A DNA stretch of 64,000 bases from Enterococcus sp. MMGLQ5-1 (GTDB lineage Bacteria > Bacillota > Bacilli > Lactobacillales > Streptococcaceae), in contig NZ_JABJXU010000001.1 in NCBI RefSeq assembly GCF_013155265.1, positions 488,154-552,153 on the forward strand, written 5' to 3'. The notes below the pieces were generated by a model. It was not told the origin of the DNA. It saw only the letters and a program-made list of their open reading frames with translations, and did not search any database. Shown here in pieces: positions 9,848 to 18,198 of this stretch (the first letter of the stretch is position 1; each line of letters begins with the position of its first letter). The translations under genes and the position numbers were made by a program.

Positions 9848-10691
9848 ATTAGTCACGGTTATTAAACCAAATAATCCAATATGGGCTAAGCAAAAAGAAA
9901 GATTAAAGCATTCTGACGGTCAGGTGCTTTCCATTTCGCCAAGTCCCTGCTTTAATCGTTTAAAGCAAATTGAAGGCATAAAAGGCATTAATTTACTAGA
10001 TAATATTACAAAGCGCGCACATATACCTAATCAATTTTTATTTTTTAATCAAATTCCAACTGTTACAGGCTCTGAAATTTATATGAACACTGATCGAAGT
10101 ATTTCGATTATTTCTGAGGGCGAAGAGATTGGTAGCGTAATTACATACGCAGGTACTAGAAGACATGTAAAAGAAGTAAGGTACATTAATCCAGATCAAA
10201 GTCTTGATTTTATTGAAGAGTATTCGGATGATGGAAGCCTGTATAGTAACATTTTTTACTATAATAATAAGGTTCAAGAAATTGATTTTCTAAATACACA
10301 AAAATTCCCTGTTGTTAGTTATTATTTTTATGAAAATGTGATTACCTTGATTGCAGTAAAAAATCCAATTACCTTAGAAGTTGAGCATAAATATAATAAT
10401 CTGAATCAATTTGTTTCAGATCAGCTTGCTAAGCTGGTTACTGAGCATGATCAAATTTCGATTTCTTTTTTGGGAATTGAATTAATGGCATTGGAGCATA
10501 CTCAATCAACCAATACCTTATATCTTGAAGAAAGTCCATTAAATGAAGCAGGGGAAATTAAGGGTAATTTATTAAGCATTTTAACAAATCAAGTTCAGTT
10601 TGTGCATAAAGTTGTAGTCAATGAAGCGAATTACGCTATTTTAAAATCAAAAAATGTGCCTTTAGATAAAGTTGTTATTAATAATGGCTAA
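9837..10691 (+). CDS. gtfB: Accessory Sec glycosylation partner GtfB, C-terminally short form
   Basis: The first ~250 residues resemble GtfB (starts MNYELVTVIKPNNP; includes the extended beta-sheet add-on region typical of the GtfA/GtfB partner, for example VRYINPDQSLDFIEEY). GtfB normally has about 440-450 residues with a complete GT-B-like fold; this ORF stops at residue 284, near where the second Rossmann half would begin. No remnant of the missing half is visible downstream; the next gene has its own SD within 30 bp. Start ATG 9837 is preceded by AAGGAG (9824-9829). It could be a naturally reduced adaptor or a deletion product; the rest of the frame is intact. Confidence 0.82.
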   Translation: MNYELVTVIKPNNPIWAKQKERLKHSDGQVLSISPSPCFNRLKQIEGIKGINLLDNITKRAHIPNQFLFFNQIPTVTGSEIYMNTDRSISIISEGEEIGSVITYAGTRRHVKEVRYINPDQSLDFIEEYSDDGSLYSNIFYYNNKVQEIDFLNTQKFPVVSYYFYENVITLIAVKNPITLEVEHKYNNLNQFVSDQLAKLVTEHDQISISFLGIELMALEHTQSTNTLYLEESPLNEAGEIKGNLLSILTNQVQFVHKVVVNEANYAILKSKNVPLDKVVINNG

Positions 10692-10717
10692 TTGTTTGTA
10701 ATGAGGGAAGGTTGAAA

Positions 10718-11158
10718 ATGAGTACAATACCCGATGAAAAAATAAAAAAATCAATTTATTCTTTGGTCGCCGATAATGAAGCGACTTCGATTTTTAATTT
10801 TGATGAGAACTTGGAAGAGGCTGAACAGCTTGTTTCAGAGCAGTTCGATATTGTGAGACAATTAGAGGAATTGAATGCTTCGCTAATTAGTATTTCATCA
10901 GATTTAAAAATACCCGAACGTAATCAAAAAATTCAGCAGATTAATCAACAGTTTGATAAGCTTCAAGCAAAATATAAAAAGAATTTTCATCACCTTAAAA
11001 TTATTAAAAATACAGTTGAGGTCACCTATCAAGCTGAAAAAGATTTATCAGAATATCATCAATTTTTGGTTAATCAAAAACAATTAAATAGCATAATAAA
11101 AGCATCAGCTATTCAAGATGTAAATTTAGAGACAAGCATTTCTAAAGAAAAAAATTAA
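10718..11158 (+). CDS. Small coiled-coil protein of unknown function, accessory Sec locus
   Basis: 146 residues, acidic to neutral, no signal peptide or membrane segment. It is rich in Glu, Gln, Lys, Leu and Ile, with heptad-like spacing from about residue 25 to 110 (EQFDIVRQLEELNASLISIS and onward), so a coiled coil is likely. I do not recognise a family. SD AGGGAAGG (10704-10711) supports ATG 10718 over TTG 10712. It lies 26 bp after gtfB in the same direction, so it is probably cotranscribed and may act with the glycosylation/export machinery, but that is inference from position only. Confidence 0.75.
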   Translation: MSTIPDEKIKKSIYSLVADNEATSIFNFDENLEEAEQLVSEQFDIVRQLEELNASLISISSDLKIPERNQKIQQINQQFDKLQAKYKKNFHHLKIIKNTVEVTYQAEKDLSEYHQFLVNQKQLNSIIKASAIQDVNLETSISKEKN

Positions 11159-11235
11159 CTTGATGTTAAATATGATTAAGCAAGTAAGCACGCCAACTAT
11201 TATTAATTTTTGTTAAATAAAGAATAGGTGAAGTA

Positions 11236-11433
11236 ATGAGTAATAAAGTAATTAAAAAAAATGTAGATAGTATGTTTAAGCATGAAGAAACTTACATTAA
11301 TGCACGTATTAAAAGGAGAAAAAAAAGTAATAGAGGTAGATGGGTCGTCGTTTTTGTTTCAATTATCATGGGACTTCTTGTTATTGGCACTATCTTATAT
11401 AGCTTCATTGAAACAATTTATTTAAATAATTGA
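11236..11433 (+). CDS. Small single-pass membrane protein, possible Asp4/SecE-like
   Basis: 65 residues: a charged N-terminal half (KHEETYINARIKRRKKSNRGR) and one hydrophobic helix at about residues 37-60 (VVVFVSIIMGLLVIGTILYS), followed by a short tail. The basic cluster before the helix predicts N-terminus in the cytoplasm. Some accessory Sec loci carry small membrane proteins Asp4 and Asp5, which resemble SecE and SecG; size, topology and context fit an Asp4-like role, but I see no decisive sequence match. SD AGGTGAAG precedes ATG 11236. Confidence 0.68.
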   Translation: MSNKVIKKNVDSMFKHEETYINARIKRRKKSNRGRWVVVFVSIIMGLLVIGTILYSFIETIYLNN

Positions 11434-11504
11434 TTAATGAGATGGTAATGAGCTTTAGCTATTATTAGAAATTCTGGGAAGCTATTTTCTCAAGAGGAGA
11501 TAAA

Positions 11505-11864
11505 ATGACAGATTTAGAAAAAGAGCGAATAGAAATAGATTCAAAACATGATCTTTTAGCGGAGAATGAAGCGCTAATTAAAGAAAGGGATAATGAGCTT
11601 CAAGCCCTGCTTCAATTAGCTTCGGAAATTGAAAATACAAAAAATGGCAAATTTGAAATGATACATTTTTTTAATGATAAATTTAATAATTTAGTAAATA
11701 TTTTTAATAGAATCAATCAAAATATAGTAGCCTTAGGTGGTAATGCCTCTCAAATTCAAGATGACGAGTTAACAGCAGATACTATTGAATCGCTTACTAC
11801 TAAGCTTGATCAGCAAGAGGAGAAGCTTCAAGCCTTATCAATTGATATTTTGAAATTAAAATAA
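11505..11864 (+). CDS. Small coiled-coil protein of unknown function, accessory Sec locus
   Basis: 119 residues, soluble, strongly acidic, and predicted helical throughout. Two heptad-rich stretches (about residues 3-45 and 90-119; for example LTTKLDQQEEKLQALS) flank a central segment with aromatic residues (MIHFFNDKFNNLVNIF). No family recognised. SD AGAGGAGA (11493-11500) supports ATG 11505. It has the same general character as the protein at 10718, and the two flank the small membrane protein, suggesting one functional set. Function unknown. Confidence 0.72.
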   Translation: MTDLEKERIEIDSKHDLLAENEALIKERDNELQALLQLASEIENTKNGKFEMIHFFNDKFNNLVNIFNRINQNIVALGGNASQIQDDELTADTIESLTTKLDQQEEKLQALSIDILKLK

Positions 11865-11977
11865 GTTGGTTTTAGTATTCACATATCCAGCTTAAAACCT
11901 ATTGTATCAATACCTATTGTGCGATATTATAAATGAAAGATTGGTTTTGTTTTTTGAGATTGAAGGAGTAAGATGTA

Positions 11978-13609
11978 ATGAATTATATACCGCGAAAATT
12001 GATACGGCTGCAATATAAAATGAATCGACAAACACGACAAATTAATGCGATCAAAAAGAAGAGTTTATCATCAATTACACTTGTCTCGATTATTTCAGGA
12101 ATAACATTAAGCAGAGGCATCGTGAGTGCTGATGAAACTAGTCAGGATACAATATCTGGTCAGGCAATTGATGCTGGACAAATTAAAACTGGTAATGCTT
12201 TTATTGATTCAATTGCGCCTACGGCAACCGATTTAGCTAATAGATATGACCTATATGCTTCAGTTATGATTGCACAAGCTTATCTTGAGAGTGGGAGTGG
12301 TCAAAGTGGGCTAGCTTGTGCACCATATTATAATTTATTTGGTATAAAGGGGAGCTACCAAGGCAATTCAGTAACAATGTCAACTAAGGAGCAGTCTAGT
12401 GATGGCAATTATACAACAATTGATGCTGCCTTTAGAAGCTATCCGAGCTATGCAGAATCGCTCGAGGATTATGCGCAGCTACTATCTACAAATTTTTATC
12501 AGGGTGCAAGAAAAAGTGTAGCAGCAAGCTATGCAGATGCGACCGCTTTTTTAACTGGGCGTTATGCAACAAGCTTAACCTATGCTCAAAATTTAAATGC
12601 GGTTATTGAACAATTTGATTTGACGCGCTTTGATAATGCGGATGGCAGTAGCTCAGGGATATTGTCAAGTGATGGCACTTATTTTGCAGACAGTGTACCC
12701 TCACAAACTTCAAGTAAAATTTATACTGTGGTTTCTGGCGATACATTAGAAGCAATTTCCGAGCTTTATCATAAAACAGCAGAAGATTTAATGTCAATGA
12801 ATGGTCTAACAGCCAGTGAATTACAAGTTGGACAAAAAATAGTAATTAATCAGCTTAAACGTCCACTGATTACTGATGACGAGCGACAGGCTGCTGAAAG
12901 CCAGCTCTATACGATTCTTACCGGAGATACACTTTCAGAGATTGCGCATAAATTTCAGATTTCGCTAGAGGAATTGATGACTTGGAATGGACTGACAGAG
13001 AGCTTAATCTATCCGGGGCAACAGTTAATTGTGAAGCCTGCGGATTCACAGCTACAGAATGCAATTCAAATCAGGGAAAGCCAGTTAGCATTGGAGTCCG
13101 AGTATTTGGGAGAAACCTTTAATGTTCCTCAGCTAGACAATTTTAGCTATAGTGTAAAAGGTAATTTAGAGCAGTATCAAGTTGATTATTTTTCTAATAA
13201 TCAGTGGCAATCTACCATGCAAAAGAGATCTTATAGTGACTCAGAAATTGCATCGTATGTAAATAAATTATTTGATATTAAGGGTGACGAAGAGACCTTA
13301 GAGGATGGTGTTAAGATCATCCAAACTAAAGGTGAGACATTAAATAATTTACGCTATACGGAAGCTCAGCTTTCAGTCAATATTATTAATCAAATAGATG
13401 GTACTTCGGCGGATTATTTTAAAAATGAATTACTAGCTAAATCTAGAGAATTAAAAAATAAAATTAGTTCAACAGTTGCTTCTGATATTGTTTTAAGAGT
13501 AAATCTGACCAAGGATGATGCAACTCGATTTGCTGTTTCTTGGCGTGAAGGAAACGTTGTCTACACTTATACAGATAAAGATATCGATGGTTTAATCGCG
13601 GTCGTTTAA
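11978..13609 (+). CDS. Secreted LysM-domain N-acetylglucosaminidase (GH73-type peptidoglycan hydrolase)
   Basis: 543 residues. Basic N-region of ~28 residues, hydrophobic segment 29-45 and a likely cleavage near IVSADE (about residue 51) give a Sec signal peptide; it lacks the long glycine-rich, KxYKxGKxW-type leader of accessory Sec substrates. Residues ~72-215 form a glucosaminidase domain with the catalytic Glu in AQAYLESGSG (Glu104) and the YNLFGIKG motif. Two LysM repeats follow at ~248-291 and ~310-353 (YTVVSGDTLEAIS, YTILTGDTLSEIA). The last ~180 residues form an additional domain I do not recognise. It cleaves glycan strands in the wall. SD GAAGGAG precedes ATG 11978. Position at the end of the SRRP locus may help adhesin display, but this is inference. 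Confidence 0.9.
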   Translation: MNYIPRKLIRLQYKMNRQTRQINAIKKKSLSSITLVSIISGITLSRGIVSADETSQDTISGQAIDAGQIKTGNAFIDSIAPTATDLANRYDLYASVMIAQAYLESGSGQSGLACAPYYNLFGIKGSYQGNSVTMSTKEQSSDGNYTTIDAAFRSYPSYAESLEDYAQLLSTNFYQGARKSVAASYADATAFLTGRYATSLTYAQNLNAVIEQFDLTRFDNADGSSSGILSSDGTYFADSVPSQTSSKIYTVVSGDTLEAISELYHKTAEDLMSMNGLTASELQVGQKIVINQLKRPLITDDERQAAESQLYTILTGDTLSEIAHKFQISLEELMTWNGLTESLIYPGQQLIVKPADSQLQNAIQIRESQLALESEYLGETFNVPQLDNFSYSVKGNLEQYQVDYFSNNQWQSTMQKRSYSDSEIASYVNKLFDIKGDEETLEDGVKIIQTKGETLNNLRYTEAQLSVNIINQIDGTSADYFKNELLAKSRELKNKISSTVASDIVLRVNLTKDDATRFAVSWREGNVVYTYTDKDIDGLIAVV

Positions 13610-13642
13610 TTCTTAATAGCTCAACTAAAAATATTAAAATGA

Positions 13643-13700
13643 AGACGTTTAATGACGTAGAAAAGGTGCTAAATTGCCCTGTGAAAACATTCTGTTTACG
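13643..13700. repeat. Lead-in segment shared with the repeat at 44.7 kb
   Basis: GACGTTTAATGACGTAGAAA followed by AGGTGCT closely matches GACGTTTAACGGCGTAGAAA plus AAGGTGCT at about 44729. It lies immediately before the first tandem unit and is probably the edge of the same class of element. Confidence 0.6.
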
Positions 13701-14458
13701 CTTTTTAGACAATCTATCTTCAATGACCAGCGTTTAGGAAATTAGAGAAAAAGTACGCACAAGCTGAAGTCTGTTTACGCCTTTTTCCTAAATTTCTACA
13801 ACAATAAGGTGTTAAATCAACTCTCTCAGAAAAGTGTGGACAAGCTAGTCTTGCACTTTGGCGATTTTTGCCAAAGTGCAAGACGGACTTGTATCACCAC
13901 TTTTCTAGTTGATTTAACCCATTCACGCTAAACAGTCATTTCAGCTTTTTAGACAATCTATCTTCAATGACCAGCGTTTAGGAAATTAGAGAAAAAGTAC
14001 GCACAGCTGAAGTCTGTTTACGCCTTTTTCCTAAATTTCTACAACAATAAGGTGTTAAATCAACTCTCTCAGAAAAGTGTGAACAAGCTAGTCTTGCATT
14101 CATTCACTTTGGCGATTTTTGCCAAAGTGCAAGACGGACTTGTATCGCTACTTTTCTAGTTGATTTAACCCATTCACGCTAAACGGTCATTTCAGCTTTT
14201 TAGATAATCCAGCTTCAATGACCAGCGTTTAGGAAATTAGAGAAAAAGTACGCACAAGCTAAAGCCTGTTTACGCCTTTTTCCTAAATTTCTACAACAAT
14301 AAGGTGTTAAATCAACTCTCTCAGAAAAGTGTGTACAAGCTAGTCTTGCATTCATTCACTTTGGCGATTTTTGCCAAAGTGCAAGACGGACTTGTATCGC
14401 TACTTTTCTAGTTGATTTAACCCATTCACGCTAAACAGTCATTTCAGCTTTTTAGATA
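13701..14458. repeat. Three tandem ~250-bp hairpin-rich repeats plus a partial fourth
   Basis: Units start at CTTTTTAGA: 13701-13944 (244 bp), 13945-14195 (251 bp), 14196-14447 (252 bp), then a partial copy to 14458. Apart from an 8-bp TTCATTCA insertion in units 2 and 3 and single-base changes they are nearly identical. Each unit has (a) a segment ACCAGCGTTTAGGAAATTAG ... CTTTTTCCTAAATTTCTAC able to fold back, and (b) an inner module with arms TTAAATCAACT/AGTTGATTTAA and AGAAAAGTG/CACTTTTCT enclosing the stem GTCTTGCACTTTGGC/GCCAAAGTGCAAGAC. No credible ORF. The shorter 120-bp repeats at 38.0-38.3 kb resemble these units without module (b). Confidence 0.9.
13848..13884. other. Perfect 15-bp hairpin inside repeat unit 1
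   Basis: GTCTTGCACTTTGGC, loop GATTTTT, GCCAAAGTGCAAGAC. Equivalent hairpins at about 14091-14134 and 14343-14386 carry the extra TTCATTCA in the left arm, which makes a bulge but leaves both stem halves intact. Confidence 0.85.
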
Positions 14459-14530
14459 ATATTCGGCAATTTGTCTATTTTCCTATGGCATTGAGCTTGT
14501 CGCATTGTTCCCCGTAAATATAAAAGCTAA

Positions 14531-14658
14531 GTGTGATTGTCTACCAAACTCGAACGGTAAACAATAAATTTTAAGACATATGAAACTTAACGCTTTAGCG
14601 TTCTAGTTGAGTTGTTGAAAAAATTTTATTGTTTCGGGAGAGTTTCGGTAAATCACAC
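14531..14658. repeat. Long imperfect palindrome, possible structured RNA or mobile-element relic
   Basis: Arms GTGTGATT (14531-14538)/AATCACAC (14651-14658), AAACTC/GAGTTT and AAACAATAAATTTT/AAAATTTTATTGTTT pair across ~45 nt. The apex itself contains AACGC-TTTA-GCGTT. No ORF. It lies between the tandem repeats and the terminator at 14688. Confidence 0.65.
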
Positions 14659-14687
14659 GTGCTAGATAAATTACGAATAATTCAAAA

Positions 14688-14720
14688 AGGGTTAGGACTT
14701 TTGTCCTAACCCTATTTTTT
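14688..14720 (+). terminator. Strong rho-independent terminator
   Basis: Perfect 11-bp stem AGGGTTAGGAC/GTCCTAACCCT with a TTTT loop and ATTTTTTT tail. No gene ends nearby (the LysM gene stops at 13609), so it would end a read-through transcript across the repeats or a non-coding RNA. A related hairpin ends the element at 44.9 kb. Confidence 0.85.
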
Positions 14721-14897
14721 TATGATAATATTTCAAGCAACCAGTAATTTGTCGTTTGATTAATCAGGCTTAGCTCTGCGTAAGTCTAATCTATACTAAT
14801 ATATTTTAAAGAATGTATTAATTTTATTATTTGAAAGATAAAATCCATGCTTCTTTTTTATAAAAAAGCTAAACTATAATAAATGAGGAGGGATGTT

Positions 14898-15842
14898 ATG
14901 AGTAAAATAATCTACGCACCAGCGATTCAACTAGAGACAGCTGAAATTAAGGCGCTTGCCAAAGATTATCAGCTAATTGTTAAGCCGGAGCAAGTAAATT
15001 TAGCAACTGTTGAAATTGTTATTGATACAGGTGAAGTCGCCAATCAAATTTTAAGCCTAGAGAATAACCAATTGAAATGGATTCAGGCATTATCGGCAGG
15101 CGTTAATTACTTTGATTTAGCCAAAATTGCTGAGCAGAACGTCTTTCTTACCAATATGAAGGGACTTCATGCCGTGACAATTAGCGAGCATGTTATATTG
15201 ACAATGATGTATGCAAATCATCAGCTTCCAACCGCGATTAAAATGCAAGCAAAGCGAATTTGGGATACAGAATATTTTTCGCCAAAGACGCTTGAAGCTG
15301 AGCGCGTGTTAATTTTTGGAACTGGTGAGATTGGTCGTGAATTAGCCAGACAATTAGCCAGTCATGGCGCTATTCCCCTTGGCATTAATACGACAGGTCA
15401 ACAGGTGGCTCATTTTGAAAAAGTATTTGCGATGTCAGATTATAAATTGGCATTAGATGAAAAAATAGATACAATCGTTAATATTTTACCTTTAACAGAA
15501 GCTACTAATCATTTTTATGATACTACTTTTTTTACTCAGTTAAAATCAAGCGTTAAATTTGTTAATGTTGGTAGAGGACAGAGTGTCGATACAGTCGCTT
15601 TGATTAAGGCGCTTTGGAGCGGAGCGATTAGTTTTGCCGCCTTAGATGTTTTTGAATCAGAGCCACTTGAGCAAAGCTCGCCACTTTGGACAATGGAAAA
15701 TGTAATGATTACACCTCATATGGCGGGCAATATTCCGAATTTTTCAGCTCACGTTTTAGCGTACTTTCTACCCAATTTAGAACATTACTTAAAAACGGGT
15801 GCGCCAAATAGAAATTGTGTCGACCCAACTAAAGGCTATTGA
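14898..15842 (+). CDS. D-isomer-specific 2-hydroxyacid dehydrogenase family protein
   Basis: 314 residues. Rossmann NAD(P)-binding motif GTGEIGRELARQL, then the family signature NVGRGQSVDTVALIKAL with the catalytic-region Arg, a Glu in ALDVFESEPL, and catalytic His in MITPHMAGN. These enzymes reduce 2-keto acids to D-2-hydroxy acids with NAD(P)H; the substrate cannot be read from the sequence. ATG 14898 is chosen over 14883 because GAGGAGGG (14885-14892) lies between them. It is monocistronic, with a terminator after it. Confidence 0.85.
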   Translation: MSKIIYAPAIQLETAEIKALAKDYQLIVKPEQVNLATVEIVIDTGEVANQILSLENNQLKWIQALSAGVNYFDLAKIAEQNVFLTNMKGLHAVTISEHVILTMMYANHQLPTAIKMQAKRIWDTEYFSPKTLEAERVLIFGTGEIGRELARQLASHGAIPLGINTTGQQVAHFEKVFAMSDYKLALDEKIDTIVNILPLTEATNHFYDTTFFTQLKSSVKFVNVGRGQSVDTVALIKALWSGAISFAALDVFESEPLEQSSPLWTMENVMITPHMAGNIPNFSAHVLAYFLPNLEHYLKTGAPNRNCVDPTKGY

Positions 15843-15871
15843 TTGATAATACAAATATTGATTTAAATTAG

Positions 15872-15905
15872 AAACCGAACTTCTTTACTAGAGGCTCGGT
15901 TTTTG
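15872..15905 (+). terminator. Terminator after the 2-hydroxyacid dehydrogenase gene
   Basis: Stem AACCGA/TCGGTT, extendable with mismatches toward a CTTCTTTACTAGAG apex, followed by TTTTTG. Confidence 0.7.
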
Positions 15906-15974
15906 TCAGATTTACCCTTTTATTTTACTGGTTTTTATCATACAATACTATTAATCGAATTTTTAGAAAATTGG

Positions 15975-15980
15975 TACAAT
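15975..15980 (+). promoter_or_regulatory. Possible -10 box for asd
   Basis: TACAAT about 50 bp upstream of the asd start, without a convincing -35. The leader between it and the SD contains a small hairpin GGGTTTGCC-GTTT-GGCGAGACCC. Confidence 0.35.
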
Positions 15981-16028
15981 AACGGGGTTTGCCGTTTGGC
16001 GAGACCCACAAAGAAGGAGTTTGAGAAA

Positions 16029-17105
16029 ATGTCAAAAAGAAGTTATGTTGTCGCAGTTGTTGGTGCAACTGGTGCCGTCGGTACGCGAATGATTAAAATG
16101 CTAGAGGAATCTACTTTACCGATTGAAAAGGTTCGCTTATTAGCGACGTCGCGTTCTGCTGGTAAGGTCTTGAAATATAAGGCTCAGGAAATCGTAGTTG
16201 AGGAAACAACTGAAAATAGCTTCGAGGGTGTTGACATTGCTTTATTCTCAGCTGGCGGAAGCGTTTCAGCCAAATTTGCACCAGCGGCAGTTAAGGCCGG
16301 TGCGGTTGTTGTGGATAATACAAGTCATTTTCGGATGAATGAAAATGTACCGCTTGTTGTGCCCGAAGTGAATGCCGATGCATTAAAGGCTCATCAAGGC
16401 ATTATTGCTTGTCCAAATTGCTCAACCATTCAAATGATGATTGCGCTTGAACCAATTCGTCAAGCATATGGCTTAGAGCGAGTAATTGTCTCAACCTATC
16501 AAGCAGTATCCGGTGCAGGTGCACGCGCAATCGCTGAAACCGAGCGTGAGCTTAAGGAAGTTTTAAATGATGGTGTTATCCCTAATGATTTGAAGGCAGA
16601 AATTTTACCTTCAGGCGGCGATAAGCGTCATTATCCGATTGCCTTTAATGCGCTAGCACAGATTGATGTTTTCACAGATAATGATTATACATATGAAGAA
16701 ATGAAAATGACTAATGAAACAAAGAAAATTATGTCTGATGATACCATTAAGGTTTCAGCAACTTGTGTTCGAGTACCTGTGCTAACCGCACATTCTGAAT
16801 CTGTTTATATTGAAACAAAAGAGGTTGCAGATATCAAAGCGGTCAAGGCTGCGATTGCAAAATTTCCTGGTGCTGTTCTTGAAGATGACCCAGCAACTCA
16901 AACTTATCCTCAAGCTGTTAATGCGGTTGGTAAGAAAGAAACATTTATTGGTCGCATCCGTCGTGACTTAGATATCGAAAATGGAATTCATTTATGGGTT
17001 GTTTCAGATAATCTGCTTAAGGGTGCCGCTTGGAATTCAGTCCAAATTGCAGAAACTTTGCATGAATTGGATTTGGTTAGAAAAACTGAAGTTCTAGTTT
17101 TCTAG
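16029..17105 (+). CDS. asd: Aspartate-semialdehyde dehydrogenase
   Basis: 358 residues. It reduces aspartyl phosphate to aspartate semialdehyde with NADPH, the branch point to lysine/diaminopimelate, threonine and methionine. Visible: N-terminal [16 protein letters not shown] loop, phosphate/substrate segment, and active-site Cys in [11 protein letters not shown]. The start was moved to ATG 16029 with AAGGAG (16013-16018) upstream; the open frame runs upstream to 15903 but that part has no SD. dapA follows, separated by a terminator-like hairpin. Together they feed diaminopimelate for peptidoglycan. Confidence 0.95.
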   Translation: MSKRSYVVAVVGATGAVGTRMIKMLEESTLPIEKVRLLATSRSAGKVLKYKAQEIVVEETTENSFEGVDIALFSAGGSVSAKFAPAAVKAGAVVVDNTSHFRMNENVPLVVPEVNADALKAHQGIIACPNCSTIQMMIALEPIRQAYGLERVIVSTYQAVSGAGARAIAETERELKEVLNDGVIPNDLKAEILPSGGDKRHYPIAFNALAQIDVFTDNDYTYEEMKMTNETKKIMSDDTIKVSATCVRVPVLTAHSESVYIETKEVADIKAVKAAIAKFPGAVLEDDPATQTYPQAVNAVGKKETFIGRIRRDLDIENGIHLWVVSDNLLKGAAWNSVQIAETLHELDLVRKTEVLVF

Positions 17106-17142
17106 ACAAGCTTTGATTATAGCGTCATGTGATGAGAAAAAA

Positions 17143-17175
17143 GGAGGCTGAGCATTTATGTCTCAGTCTCTTTTG
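17143..17175 (+). terminator. Terminator between asd and dapA
   Basis: Imperfect stem GAGGCTGAG/CTCAGTCTC with a 9-nt loop and TTTT tail. It may be a partial terminator, letting some transcription continue into dapA. Confidence 0.65.
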
Positions 17176-17214
17176 ATGAATTGTAAAAGCAATAGATTAA
17201 AATAGGAGGTTATT

Positions 17215-18087
17215 ATGATTTTGAAAGATGTAAAAATAATTACTGCGTTAGTTACCCCGTTCGATGAAAAAGGTGCAATCAATTTTAAAGCCTTGCCAAA
17301 GCTCATTGAACACTTGCTTTCAACGCATACACAAGGCCTCGTTATTGCCGGAACGACTGGGGAAAGCCCAACGCTGACTCACGATGAGGAAATTGAGTTA
17401 TTTAAAGCGATTATTGAAATTGTTAATGGTCGTGTACCATTAATTGTCGGCGTTGGTACAAACGATACTCGAGATTCAGTAGATTTTGTTAAGGAAGTGG
17501 CTGCGTTAGATGGAATTGATGCAGGCTTAGCGGTTGTACCTTATTATAATAAGCCGTCACAAGAAGGACTTTATCAGCATTTTTCAGCGATTGCCAATGC
17601 TAGTGATTTACCGATTATTTTATATAATGTACCCGGTCGAACTGGTGCTAGCTTAGATGTGGCAACTACTTTGCGATTAGCAGAAAATAAAAATATTATT
17701 GCAATCAAAGAATGTCATGGCTTAGATGCAATTACAGAACTCGTTTCCCAAGCACCAAATGAATTTTTAGTGTATACTGGAGAGGACAGCTTGGCGTTTG
17801 CATCAAAAGCTGTAGGTGCACAAGGTGTGATTTCGGTCGCAAGCCATGTTCTGGGTAATGAGTATTATGCAATGTTCCAAGCACTTGAAACTGGTGATAT
17901 CAAATTGGCAGGTCAACTGCAGCAGGCAATTTTACCGAAGGCAAATGCCTTGTTCTCAGTGCCGTCACCAGCGCCAGTCAAAGCCGTTTTAAATCATTTG
18001 GGTTATAATGTTGGACCTTTAAGATTGCCAATGGTTGCTTGTACTGAAGCAGAAAGCAAACGCATCGTTGAAATTATAGAAGAATAG
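17215..18087 (+). CDS. dapA: 4-hydroxy-tetrahydrodipicolinate synthase
   Basis: 290 residues, the usual length. It condenses pyruvate and aspartate semialdehyde in the first committed step of diaminopimelate/lysine synthesis. Catalytic Lys165 (IAIKECHGL) forms the Schiff base with pyruvate; Tyr137 ([10 protein letters not shown]) and the TTGES motif (47-51) are present. SD TAGGAGGT precedes ATG 17215. The order asd-dapA-RNase J2 is conserved in several Firmicutes. Confidence 0.95.
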   Translation: MILKDVKIITALVTPFDEKGAINFKALPKLIEHLLSTHTQGLVIAGTTGESPTLTHDEEIELFKAIIEIVNGRVPLIVGVGTNDTRDSVDFVKEVAALDGIDAGLAVVPYYNKPSQEGLYQHFSAIANASDLPIILYNVPGRTGASLDVATTLRLAENKNIIAIKECHGLDAITELVSQAPNEFLVYTGEDSLAFASKAVGAQGVISVASHVLGNEYYAMFQALETGDIKLAGQLQQAILPKANALFSVPSPAPVKAVLNHLGYNVGPLRLPMVACTEAESKRIVEIIEE

Positions 18088-18198
18088 TACCATTGGAAAT
18101 TTATTAATCATACAAAAAGATTATTCATAATTTGTTTAGTTGATTAAAAATGAATTTCGGTCCTATTTTTACTTGACTATGGAGGAGTAAGTTTTTTT

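Noticed and set aside
11978-12130. LysM glucosaminidase as an accessory Sec substrate
   Set aside because: The leader is an ordinary Sec signal peptide with a basic N-region; it lacks the long glycine-rich KxYKxGKxW-type leader of SRRP substrates.
13464-13712. Minus-strand ORF over the end of the LysM gene and first repeat
   Set aside because: It lies opposite a well-supported gene, has no SD and its composition is that of a shadow frame.
13701-14458. CRISPR array
   Set aside because: Units are 244-252 bp and tandem, with no short repeats alternating with unique spacers; no cas genes in the window.
15906-16028. Lysine riboswitch before asd
   Set aside because: The leader is ~50 nt with only a small hairpin; far too short for the L-box fold.
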